Positions 12,917 through 25,200 of a stretch of DNA of 64,000 nucleotides are shown in pieces (position 1 is the stretch's first letter; every line of letters starts with the position of its first letter). The DNA lies in the NCBI GenBank assembly GCA_028554755.1, contig JAPTOF010000012.1, positions 328,501 through 392,500 of the forward strand, written 5' to 3'. The stretch is from Cordia subcordata (lineage: Eukaryota; Streptophyta; Magnoliopsida; Boraginales; Cordiaceae). The notes beneath the pieces are model-generated. The model was not told where the DNA came from and made no database searches. It saw only the letters and a program-made list of their open reading frames with translations. Both the position numbers and the translations under genes were made by a program.

Positions 12917-15708
12917 ATGCCAATGGAAATCTGCTCTGCCCCTTTACTTCGACATTATCTTCCTCACTCTGCGCTCGCCGGAACTTCCACCTCCGGCCAC
13001 CACCTCCGCCCTCCGACGAGACCCGGCAAGCTTTCTTGGTCTACTACCTTACGTGTTCCTCATGGCTCATGGATACATAACCACAACCCCATTTCAGACC
13101 CTTCCAGAAGCTCTTTCAATGTTTCCACAATGGCTCTTGGCTCGGTATCATCTCTCACTTATTTTTAACTTTGTGAAAAATTATGATAACATCTGGGTTT
13201 ATAATTTGGTGTCTTGGATTTTTAGTGATAATTCTGGGTTTAATTATATAGATAATTCTCTACGCTTAATTGTTAGATGTTCGTGTATAGTTCGATAATT
13301 GTTGTTGGGTCAGTGTAGTTGAGGCTGTGAAAACTATTTCTCGTCTTAAGCCTATGAGAATGGTCTTCTAGCCTGATTCTTGACAAGCACACTTTATAGT
13401 TTAGTGTCATTTGATTCTGAATGCGGATAGCTCCTAAAGTTCCAAGCTTTACCAAACGGATGTTTGGATAGTGGCTAAAGCTGCAAGCTTTACTAAACTG
13501 ATGTTTGGATAGTTACTAAAGTTGGAAGCTTTACAAAACTAAAGCTTGGACAGATGCTAGAGTTGGAAGCTTTGCTTTACAGGTACAGTAATCTGTACGT
13601 GCTCATGTTAATTCTGAGGTGCACTGCGAAAGGATTTTGTGCATTTAAAATTTAGATTAAAGTTTTGTTGAGATAGTTGCTGAAGTTGCTAACTTGCAAT
13701 GGAGCGATTATAGCAGTCTAATCTTGTTTACATGTTAACGTTCTTATGGCTGTTTCTTCTGTAAGAAAACTCATACCTCTAATGCCATACGTGGCCCTAA
13801 CACGAGTATTTTGTTCTCTGTAGAATGTCAGTGAAGATACAGATGATATGTTTGATGACTTATTCAAGAAGTATGGAAAAGTTGTATATCGGAGAAATGA
13901 CCAAAAGTCTGCCAGAGCTGAAATTGATGATGATGCTGAAAGCTTGTCTTGTAGGCTCCTCTTACTCTTGATCTATATATGGTGTCGGGCAGAATTCAAA
14001 ATCGATGCATCCCATTATTTGTCATATATCTTGACATTCTCTTGCTAACAGTCACACCTTTTCTCCATCTCCTTCAAAAAGAATAGCACCAATATTATTG
14101 TTTCTCAACAACTTTTCATAGTTCTTAAATATCTTGGCTTGTTTTGATCATATTTGACACCATAAAATTGTTGCTTCTGTTGGCTGCTACTCCTTCACAT
14201 TTAGTATGAGAATTATACTTTTGCTGAGGATGCCATTCATTACATCAGCATTTGCAGTTTCATTTTCAATGCCAAAGAAAGGGTCCTATGACTGTAAAAT
14301 GTTTTCTTTCCAATATTAACCACCTGAATGTGTAAGTTCAGAAATACCTAAATTTCAAACCTATATGTTTCCTTGAGATTTTGTGGTGAGGATAATGCCA
14401 TCTGCTTGTTGGAATCTCATTTCCAGTGATTTTGAGGATCTTGATATGAAATTTTCTCATACTACATTTGTTCATCCTCCTCAATGTCTGTCCTCTTTTA
14501 GATAGATAATATGCTTTCAGGTTGATTGTCTGCACCCACCCGAACAAGAGAAGTATCAGAAGCAATTGGGGGTATTTAGAGTAGTTTGACAGCTGAAATC
14601 TTGCAGGGCCATTTATGCTAAAGATTTCGTGGTTTTCTGGCATTGATGTAGTTGCTGTAGCAGTTGCTAAAGTTGCAAATGAGGTGAAGGCTGGAGATAT
14701 AAAAGTCCTTTTCGTGAAGCCTTTGGTGTACTGGACTCGGTTTTTTATCATTGCTACTGCATTTTCTCGCCCTCAGATTGATGCTATTGGGTATGATTTG
14801 TTCTTCTGATCCAAACTTTTAGTATTCAATCTGATGTGTGATTAGCTCAAAAATGGATCAAAAAGATATTTTCCTTATACTATCACTTGAAGGATATTTA
14901 CTTAGTGATTTTGTTTCTTTTTCGTCATGTAGAACAAAAATTAGAGACATGGCAGAGAAACAGTTCGGAAAGACTGCATCAGGGGACTTGAAACCCAATT
15001 CATGGACATTGTTAGACTTTGGTAAGTGTTGTGTTGTTTATGTTCATTCAATGATGTTCTTCACTCGGTAAAAATATGATTGATGTAAATATCCATTTCT
15101 GTAAAAGCCAAAATTTACCAGCTGTTAACACCATTACTTAGATTGGAAGTGCAAAATATTACACATTTTGATGTGTAAACACTCAAATAGAACACATTTT
15201 GATGAATAAGCACTAATAAGCATTCTTCCTTTTCAGACAAAAATTCAAGTAAAGCATGTCTCTCATATCTTAGCATTTGCTACCATTTGCTTATTGGTGC
15301 ACGGGATTGCAGAAGAATTGGGTTTGACTTTTACACATTATGATACATGCCTTTTGGGAACAAGTAATTTTGATCTATAACTATTGTCTAAAGTATATCT
15401 TACATGCTTTTTGGGAACAAGTAAAAAGAAAAAGGATAAAGATACAATTCCAGTTTGTACTCATATTTCCTGCAGATCTGAACGGGAATATCTCTTTTGG
15501 GGTTCTGCCAGAAAGCTATGAAAACAAATAATCGTTATTTGCATGTCATTTGTATTGTTACTCGTTGATTGATATGTTATTGATTCCAGGTGATGTTGTC
15601 GTGCATCTATTTCTTCCTCAACAGCGCAAGTTCTACAATTTGGAAGAGTTCTATGCTAATGCCACACCCATTGAGCTACCTTTTGAAAACCAGTCATTTC
15701 GCGGATGA
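12917..15708 (+). CDS. IOJAP: Iojap/RsfS-type ribosomal silencing factor, chloroplastic
   Basis: Bacterial RsfS binds ribosomal protein uL14 and blocks subunit joining; the plant protein acts on plastid ribosomes. The five coding exons are 12917-13144, 13824-13950, 14652-14790, 14933-15021 and 15590-15708, which give 233 residues with every junction GT-AG and in phase. The first 75 residues are rich in Ser, Thr, Pro and Arg, as in a transit peptide. An acidic linker (SEDTDDMFDDLFKKYGK) follows. The RsfS/Iojap domain fills the C-terminal half: AVAVAKVANEVKAGDIKVL, then VKPLVYWTRFFIIATAFS, then KPNSWTLLDFGDVVVHLF and FYNLEEFYANATPIELPF. The start is the first ATG of a frame with transit-peptide composition. 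The next gene is convergent. Confidence 0.95.
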
Positions 15709-17190
15709 GAAAGATACACAATTTGTGCAACAGTTTAGCCTCAAACATGGTCATGACGAGCACATACAAGTCTGGCGGAAGGAATCAGAGCACAATCAAT
15801 TTTGCATATCTCGCTGGCTTTTATTATGATTCCTGGGAAGGGCTCTTGTTCATTGCCTGGGCTTTGTGTTCAATTACTCTGGATGGGCAAGCATGATGTC
15901 GACGCCCCTCCAAGATTAGGATAATCTCTTGCATATTACAAATCAATTTTTTCGGCTAGCTTTCTGAACAGATATCACTAATTTAGAAAGAGCTATGAGC
16001 TTTAATTCTGTTTTATGCAAACCCTTGAATCTACAATCAAGATCATGGTTTCAAAAGACAAATTCATAACCAAAAGTCATATAGAGGAAGTACTTTTATG
16101 AATACATGGTTTGGCTACGAAATGGATTACAAAAGACAAACAGGAACCATTGTCGAAGATACCCATCATGGCCTCCTGTATATGAGCTATAACCACTCAT
16201 ATTCAGAAGAAGGAAAAATAGTAATTTTTGGAATCAATTACTCTCTGTGTAATTCTTACCTCTAAAATTTATATATTTACAAAAATTTCCTAGCTAATGC
16301 ACCACAAAAACATTTGTTAACATGGTTAAAACTTTATGAGGATAATAAACTCGAACAAAGCAGATTCAAGAATGTCTAAAGTAGTTACACATGGATCCAG
16401 GTTTGCCTACTTTATGAAGAGAATTTGAGAAGCATTTCGGCAAAACCCAAAGCATACGTCGAGGAGAGCGCACCGCAACATTAAAATGGAATCATGTTTG
16501 GTTTGCCAACCTTTTTATATTTATAAGGCTATAAATATTCTGTTCTAAAATAAAATGAGAAGCCAATGGAATGCTAATTATTCACTTTAAAAAGAATTAC
16601 TCTTTTATGATTTAAGATGCACTTACCAATACATAATGGCCTCGTTCAATCATGAAGGACGCCCTTGTGTATCACATTTTCACGTACAATAAACTTTTCT
16701 TTCTTTTCAGGAAATTACAGAACAGAGTAACCTAAATGTCCTTTTACATTGGTGAACAATTTAGTAATCCTTTTTTCACTTTGATTTCTTATGTTGTGTG
16801 CCAAAAGCCCTGTCACAACTTTTGGATTTTCAGCAGGACAACAGTCACATGTTGCTTCATGAAAACTCATATAAAAGAAGTCGATTTAAAATGCAAATAA
16901 TCTCAACCTGCAAAAATATCGATGCCAAAGTGGTACTTAAACAGCCAATACGACCACTAAGGCATAACATAGATCAGATTAGTTTGTACATTGCAACAAC
17001 TTTATAAGTAAATGCTTACTTGTAAAGACGGGCCTTGGCATAATAGATTTTCAGAAATGCTTACCAAGTGTAGTCTATTTCGAAATTCAAAAGACAGGTG
17101 ACACTAGCTCCTTATACAAGTGCATGCTTAAGTATTGATGATTCATACTAGTGAAAAAGGAAAAATTAAATAAGAGATTTACAACTACAG
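15709..17190. other. Convergent spacer between Iojap and oxygenase genes
   Basis: This holds the 3' flanks of two genes that face each other. It is AT-rich, with no recognised gene, structured RNA or repeat family. The short open frames here lack any domain. Confidence 0.5.
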
Positions 17191-19779
17191 TTAGCCAGTG
17201 TGTTGACTTTGCTGTCCTGGTTCAACTAGACTCAACTCCATATCATGTGTTGCTGACCACCCAGGTTCATACGTTTCAAGGAACCCTATCTTTGCCTTGT
17301 TAGGAAGATCATGTGGGTGAACAAATGGAACTCCAGGTGGCCATCCAATCTCTATCCTTATATTTGCACATGGGCTGTCAAGTGACTGGATGTGATTCTC
17401 ACACTCCTTCAGGGTGCAAAATCTCAGCTTGATACCTTTCTTGTCGGCAATGTCTTGAACCCTCTCTTTAAGAACTCTTTGTGCCTCAAGTCGCAACCTC
17501 TTCGAAGGAGGAAGAGGCTTACATCTTGAATTGCTTTTCCTCCTCATCGTTGGTTTCATAGATCCTGTATCAGCATTTCATTGACATCAAAATATATTTC
17601 TAATCCTATGAACATGATAATCCATTATTGTTGTGCATACTCCATATGTAAAACTAATATGAAAATTAGAAAACTTTGTAGAAACTTAAAAGGTTTTCTC
17701 TAATATTTTCGGTCAATTTTGTCGCCATTATGCATCATTTCAGGTTCGGACGTCCATCACTTGTGACAATCTATGTTCTAACATCTATAACCGGCTACTC
17801 CAACTGATCAACCATCATCTAAATTCTCAAGGAATTTATGCCTAGTGCTAGTAAATCAAGTTTGTTTATCATAGTCTAACAGTCAATAGTCTGAAGGAAT
17901 GCCAGATTGGAGGTCCAGACAGCATTTCTGATAAATTACATAACTGCAAAATAACTTCAGAAGGACAAGAACTTGTTTCTTTTTTCCTTTAATTTAAGAT
18001 AATCCTCAATCTGTGAAAGCGGTCAAGGCTGGAAGAAGACGAAGGATTGTTATTTGTCAGGCTTGAACCCAGGCATACTACCTAGTAAGGGGACCCCTTA
18101 CCACTTGGGAAAGAAATTCTCTCTCCAAATTTAGAATGCAGTTGCCATTAGAACCTTGGACGTTCTCCAAGGAAATGATAACTATGACTCCAGTATGAGC
18201 ATAGTTTGAGAAAACAGTAGCTGTTCTATGATAAATTAGAAGTAAATGGTATAAAACTGTCAACTCCAGGAATATTGTTATGAATTTGAACCACAAATGA
18301 ATCCAACAGCACCATTGTGACTCCTTAAATTACCATCTCTATCGTACAATTGAAACTTCTTCAAAAAACTCCAAACTAATTGTTTTTAAGTCGTTTAAAA
18401 CACAATTAAGGTATGAAAATATCAGCTGCACAGAAGAAAGCACAACAAGAGGACCTAATCATGCCAAGCCAGAAGTGTATGACCAAACAGACTGAATTGG
18501 TTCTGAAGGTCAAACATTCACATAGGACTAATACCAAACAGCCAGCCGGCTACAACACAGTCACATAATGTTGGACCGGAGAAGACTTGTACCAGTCTTC
18601 AGGGCAATTAAAAAGTCAACATTTTCAGCAGGAGTACTTAAAATCATAAATATCATCAACAAACGACCTTTGGAAAGGTAAATTACAATTTACATAGACT
18701 TAGGGACTGAAAAAATAGGTGATAGAATGTTCCATACCCTCTTGTGCAGTAGGGAAGTTGAAAGTTTGAAAGTTGTTTCTATTAAGGAGTTGGTCTGTTG
18801 ATCTTTGCATAAAGTCATCAACAGGTACCGGAAGCTGAAATTGAGCTTCCACCCCATGACCAGCTGCCCTCATTTCTGAACAATTAAGACTGGTCATAGA
18901 TTTAGCCATGAGTTTGAAAACCAGGGAATATCGTCCATACATGTTATCTTGTAAATTACTAGTCTCTGTTCGATGCAATGCAGGGCTGACATAACCTGCA
19001 GTTGCCTGGTAAAGCGCAAGTCCAGGATAAATTATAGCTTCTTGAGGACCAAGATCGCCGTCTGCAAGTACCCAACGACCATGAAAATCCTTCATATGGA
19101 ACCCAGGTTTATCTGACTTGACAATAGTTATTAGACTCTTATCAACTTGATGTTCATGGTCAGAGAACATTCCTAACTGACCATCATCCTGGGTTGCGAG
19201 ACTATGATGTTGAGCACCCTGAAAAGATGGCCTTGCTTGGCAACATACCGACAGAACAGATGATGATACTTCCCGATTTCTCAGCGGAACATTATCAAGA
19301 ATTTCAGTGAACGGAGAACTACGCAAATTCAGACAGAAGCTGATTGCGTCTAGTATGTCTCTGGCTGCTCTTCCTAGTAATGCAAATATTTCAGACAAAC
19401 CAACTGGAGGGAACTCGATTTCATTATTAGGCTCTGTGGGAGTAAGACCAGGTCTATAATCATACATTTCTTGCCATTGTTCAGGATCTGCACGGTAACC
19501 AGATGTCTTGCACCACTCACGGGAATGATCATCGGGATCAATCACATCCGCAGATGGGTAGGCAGGCTTCTGATGAAAATATAGACGAGCAGACTCCAAA
19601 CAAGACCTTAAAAGAGCCCCATCACTCGGAGATAGCTGGATGATGGCAGCCGAATACTGAGCCAGCGACTGAGACAACATTGAAACCGATAGTTTGTATG
19701 TGTCAGAAGGAAGACCTTCACAGGGTATTAGGTCCACAAGCTTCACACGGCCCAATGTTGGCAGGCCATTGCCTGCCAT
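17191..19779 (-). CDS. 2-oxoglutarate/Fe(II) oxygenase-like protein (At3g12940-type)
   Basis: The two coding exons are 19779-18738 and 17564-17191; the join E-G-S-M-K-P is in phase with GT-AG ends. The product is 471 residues. The core resembles the double-stranded beta-helix of plant 2OG oxygenases: a GFHMKDFHGRWVLAD strand pair, then AIIYPGLALYQATAGY, then SPALHRTE with the likely distal His (about residue 269). At the proximal metal site the sequence is H-Q-V-D-K-S-L-I-T-I (His about 210, Asp about 213), not the usual HxD. The C-terminal exon adds a basic coiled segment (SKRLRLEAQRVLKERVQDIA) and an acidic tail. The ATG at 19779 was chosen because the longer frame to 19800 begins with GTG. 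An upstream exon is likely (acceptor near 19825). I recall the Arabidopsis homologue next to Iojap. The substrate is unknown. Confidence 0.85.
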
Positions 19780-19811
19780 TGAACCCCCCAACAAAGCCAC
19801 CTCTATGACTG

Positions 19812-20706
19812 TTACGGAAAACCACCTGCACAGAAAAACAATAGCAGCAAATTAAAGGGACACGAGAGATGCACGTGGTTCACCAATTGCATAAGCTCAC
19901 AGTGACCTGCGACACACTATTGTGATGGAAATGACCTTGAGAAAGAGAGGAACAACCCTCGACGTACTTTACAGGTACGGTAACAAATGTGCATATTTTA
20001 AAAGCTGCAATTTATATTTTTGAGGGGAAAAAGAAAACAGCACAACTTAATTACACTTACGAAGCAAAAGATAAGTTTTCTCGATACTTATTAAGTTTCA
20101 CAGTAGTATAATCATTTGCCACCTTAGCACAAAATAGTATTTTAACGTATAATTCTAGCAAAACACAATGGCTTATTTGCACTTAACCTCACCTATAGGC
20201 AATAGATTGTCCAGTTTAATTTTGTATAGCTTGCAATTCCACTTGGAAAAGAAGCATCTTTTCCATCTTAACGCTTGCATTCAACATTTTATCCAATTTA
20301 TCAAAAATATTTCACACAAATAACAGACCCCATAAAGTAAATTGAGAAAAGATTCTTCCTTTTTGCCTTTTTCTTCCAAATTTTCAATCAAAAACAAAAT
20401 GAAATAAAATAGAACGAAAAGAGAATAATCGTATTTAAAAGAGCAAAATGAGGTAACATCATAAAAGCAGTAAACATTAAAAAGAATCAAAAGAGTGTGT
20501 TGTTTTTTTGTGTGAGCGAGCAGCAGAGTCTCACCAGTAAGATATGAGATATTTCTCAATGCTTTCGTCTCCTTCTTCTTCTTTTTCTTTTTGCTTCTCT
20601 TTTGTCGTTTGAATTGAATCCACTCAAATATGGAAACAACCCAATAAAAGAAAAACAAGCTAGGGAACAACTTTTCACTTGTATTATGATTTTGACTGCC
20701 TGACAT
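19812..20706 (-). other. Possible 5' leader exon with upstream ORF for the oxygenase gene
   Basis: A good splice donor (CTG then GTGAG, boundary near 20535) and a good acceptor (GCAG, boundary near 19825) would join an upstream exon to the main coding exon. That exon holds an ATG at 20706 opening 57 codons (MSGSQNHNTSEKLF..., with a hydrophobic FFFYWVVSIF run and a Lys-rich run). After splicing the frame reads four more codons and stops at 19812, before the main ATG. This would be an upstream ORF of about 61 codons. It rests on splice signals and frame alone. Confidence 0.35.
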
Positions 20707-20749
20707 CTCCCATCAAATATATTTTATTATTATTATTTTTTTTTGGGGG

Positions 20750-22272
20750 TGTCGAATTAATTTTTTTTAATCATATTCTTTTAAGACTCATTGGGCCATG
20801 GACTCCGTAGATGGCTTCATGTTTGGGCTGAGAATTCCAACTATGGGAAAATCACTATTTGTTAACAATAAAGGGATAAAATTAAATTTGTTTGTTAAAA
20901 AAAAGTGCTCTCTCGCGTAACTTTACATATAGAAAATTCCTAAAATCCTCGCATCGTCAGCTTTTCCTTTTATTTGTTTTTTTTTTGGGAAAAAAAAAAG
21001 AAAAAAACTCCTCGACCTGCGAAAAAACTTTTACTTTTTGGGTACCGTCCTCCCATGGCAAGCTATCACACGAATCGGATTGGTACTCAAAAAAGGGTTC
21101 AGCCATTCGGCTTCAACTATGAGCCTGCCCCGCTTAGAAAACGAGGCTCGGGTCGGGGCTGTTAGCACGAATGGAACTTTGTTTTTCCAGACTAGAGAAA
21201 GGCTTTATTCCACATAAAAGCTTATATGCAAACTCGAAATCCGAAACCACGTTCTTGTCTCTATATAATCAAACCTATGCTTGTCTTCAAATTAGGCGTA
21301 GATTTCGTGATGAAGCCAAAATTTAGCATACCTAATGCTTCTAACATATTCTAAAAATTTGCATTGCCGCTTGATAGACTAAAGGCTTTGTTTAATCTAA
21401 TTGTGAAATTTTAGCTGATGAATTATAAAATAAAACTACTATAGAATAAAAAACAATTGATTGTTTCACATTAATTTTAAGAGTTAAATATTTAATTATT
21501 TTAAAATTAATATTAAACTTTCAAAAATTAAAAATAAAAATAAAAACAATTTATAACATAACACAAAAACAACTTCTCAAAAACTTTTTCTGAAAACTCT
21601 AATTTGAAACTTAGAAATTTTCAACTTTTATCAATTTCAACATTTATACATAAGCTTTTTTAAAAACGGACAAAACAGATCATCTTCAATTTTTAAAATC
21701 ACATAAAATACTTTTAAGTCTCCAAAAACTAAACCAAACAAACTCATATTCATACACATACACGTATTGCCCTCGAGACAATGCTGTGAAGCGTCGATTT
21801 AGTAGCTTTCTTTAGGGAACTCACAAATTTTACCATTATTCCCTACTTTGGCATCGTAAAACGGAGTTCGATCCCTCGTAATAAAAGATATCATGAAGGA
21901 AATCCACTGGCGGAAGACAAATTATTTCATCATAACTACGCTAATGGAAACAAGTGATAATAATTTCCAAAGGCACAGAAGTTAGAATCATCATTAACAC
22001 ATCGAGAGCAGTAGCAGGATTGTAATATTGTAAAGAGAAGTCTAAGATCTCACATGATTCTGCGCAAAACAAAAAATAACACCGTGTACGCTTCAAGCAC
22101 CTCCTAGCGATAGGAATTCAACACTCATAGGTATACAGGAGATTAACATATATAAAACAATCCTACACTGAATAGCAACAGAGCATCAATATCTTGTAGC
22201 ATTTGACCATGCTAAATTTAGTCCTAGAAAGTTGGCATGGAAATTTTGTTACAGTCTGCACCGCTCCAGCAT
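20750..22272. other. Spacer with AT-rich, MITE-like sequence
   Basis: This lies between the oxygenase gene 5' side and the 3' end of SR45. The part from about 21380 to 21740 is AT-rich and ends in an ACTAAACCAAACAAACTC run, like the ends of short hAT-type MITEs, but no clean inverted repeat was found. A 36-codon frame at 21055-21165 is noted under findings. Nothing else is recognisable. Confidence 0.4.
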
Positions 22273-25200
22273 TCAAGGTTTACGGGGCGGAGGTGGCGAA
22301 CTACTGCTGCTGCTGTTGCTAGTGCTTCTTCCTCTCAAGGGTCTGACAAGAAAACAAAAACATGAGAATAAGCAGCAGGTAAATTATGAAGACGATTACT
22401 TGATCAATGTGAACTATGCTGCAAACAGCAAATAGTGTATGGCAACTCATGCAAAACTAAGGTAAATAAAGAAACTTCTTGAATCATCTCAAATGCTTCC
22501 CGAAGAACAACCCAAGCCTCGTCCATTCTTGTTAAAAAGTAACAAAAGGAAACAATTGTTCATCTAAAGTCAAGCTGAAACTATTCGACCTACCTTCTAG
22601 GGCTGCGACTCCTCGATACCCTCCGAGGTCCCTGCATCAATCCAAGAACCAGGACCTTTCATTAGAGCTTAAACCGAGTTCTAGTGGGGGTAGGGGATGG
22701 TGGTTGGGGATGTGGTTGTTGAAAGACACTAGCCACACAAACCTTGCGAGGGCTAGGAGACGAAGAATAGGATGATGACCTCCCACGCCTAGAAGGCGGT
22801 CCTCGTCCTCTGTTCACATAGAATAAACAATGCACGTGAGTTTACAAATAATCATACATTTCTAAAAACATATTCAAGGGACTGAGGAAAACTGACATTG
22901 AGATTCAGATGCCAGCCCAAGTAGATCACTGATATTGGTGAACCCCCCACCCCCAAAACCCAAAAAAAAAAAAAAAACCACCAAAAACAAAACCCAGGGG
23001 AACAAAAAACAATGGACAAAACTAACAAGTAACTCTAATTCCCTGGTGATGCAGATGCACGCACAGATTGTCAGCAAATGTACATGCCGAGTTTGATTAT
23101 GAACTCATATTAGGGTCAAAATATTTGGACATTACCTTCTTGGAGACAAGGATCTTGAACGAGACCTAAGAGGCCTGCGAATAGGAGAGCGGCTGCGTCT
23201 GCGACCAACAGGAGACCTTCTTGGTGGACTGCGAGCTCGTCGTGGAGAACTAAACAAATAAAGAAAAGAGTGGATGTAAACCAACAAGAGATTCCTCATA
23301 TGCTGCATAGGCGCACAAAATGTATGGAAAAAGCAAATCCTCAACAAATTGAGTTAATGACTACATGAGCTGAGTAATAACAACCCCGCAAGAAAGAGAG
23401 AGAGAGCGTGCTAAGTAATAACCGTTACACTTAAAGAAGCACAAGCTTGTCACATAAAACAGGGAGAACATCAAAAGAGTGATAAAGCATATCTTTTTAG
23501 ACATTGGCCTCATCAATAATTAATTAGAAGGAACAACTGTCATCTACTCCATCTAATGCTACCTAATTAGTAGTTAGGTATCTCCAGCCCTCATGAATTT
23601 TATGTTCACATGATTTAGTCTTTCTCAAGAATACAATTCCAAAATAGATATTCATCTTGAAAAGATTATCTCATAAACACCTTTCCGGTAAGAAACAAGT
23701 TCCCTTATTCCCTCCCCAAGGCTCCAACTTGCAAGTTTAAATGTTATGATAAGTAAAAGAGAGATCTCCACATCTCATGCAGTCAAATGTTACAATAAGC
23801 AAAAAAAAAAAAAAAAAAGGAATCTACAGGATACTTATCCAAGCAATTGCTTTCTAAATCAATTGTATTACCGTCGCCTTGGAGGAAGAGGAGAACGCCT
23901 GCGAATGGGAGGACTACCTCGCGGTCTTCTGGGAGATCCCCTGTTAGGGATTAATAGGTAGAGAATTGGAAAAACATTATGCATCTTTAAGGAAACAAAG
24001 TGAAAGAATAAAAGAGGAAAAAGATAAGTGCATTACCTTGGAGGTGACCGATAACGCCGTGGGGGAGAGGATGGTGAGCGACCTCTTGCAGGTGATGCAG
24101 CTCTCCTCCTGGGAGGAGGTGAGTCACCTCTGCGATAAGGAGAGTCAACTCTACGACGAACTGGAGATTCTCCACGTCGACGAGGAGTAGAATCTGGTTC
24201 TCGCCTGGGAGATACTCTTCGTGCAACAGGAGATCTCCTTCGCGGTGTCGGGGAAAGAGGCCTCCGGCGTGGAGATGCTGATAGCAGTAGGAAACCAAAT
24301 TATATATATGCTAAGTAAAAGCTGATAATTTTTTCATACTATAAACCACAATAAATAGCACACCCTCTCTCAGCTGTCTGGGCCCCTTTTTGTCAACATC
24401 AGCACCAGCACCAGCACCCTCAGCTGGTGGGCCATTTCTCCTGGAAGAAGTAGCAGCATCCTTGGGAGGTGAAGAAGGCCTTTTCCGCTCAGGCAAGGTG
24501 AACTTAGCACGAACAACTTTACCATCAATTTGTGCCTGCATTACCACTAGTAAGTACATTATTTTGTAGAAATAACAACAGAATAGAAAAATCAGATGAG
24601 ATAAACATCCTAACAAATCCATACACCATCCATATATAACTGAGCCTTTTCAGCATCAGCTCTATTCTTGAACTCAACATATCCAAAGCCTCTCGGAAGG
24701 TTAACCTGCGTGAAGCAGCAATTTCGCTTTAGTGAATTCACAACCAGTCTGATTTTAGTTCTGTAATGTGGTGGACTATGGAACAGTAATAACTTACAGT
24801 ATGATCTATTGCCAGTCGCACACTAAAAACTTCACCAAAGTTACCTAAACATTAGGGTTGAACAAAATTAGAACAACAGCTCCCATAATAAACCATATTA
24901 TGAAGAACATCAACAAAAGAGTGGTCCATGTGAACTGCTATTTTATCAGCAGTAGCCCATTCGTATTTTAGATATCTATCTCAACAGCTTTGAGCAACTT
25001 CTTTTGGTGCTGCACCGGCTCTTTATATATACCAAATTAGAAGTCTAAGAAAATTCCTCCCATTAGAAGCTGCCCTCAAATAAGTAAATAATAACTTCTT
25101 ATTCAGTTTATTTCATTAGTGACTTACATGCCTATCTAGATCATAAACAACAAAGTTCACCTGAAAGCTAAGAACTAACATCTCCAGCAAATAGGAGATG

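Noticed and set aside
14338..14751. 137-codon frame antisense to an Iojap exon
   Set aside because: It lies on the strand opposite a well-supported exon and in intron sequence, with no family match.
19780..19800. Longer start for the oxygenase at 19800
   Set aside because: The codon there is GTG. The first ATG in frame is at 19779, and a splice acceptor lies just upstream.
23987..24298. Open frames of about 100 codons overlapping SR45 exon 7
   Set aside because: The SPxRRR frame matches SR45 and joins both neighbours in phase. The others are shadows of the same biased sequence.
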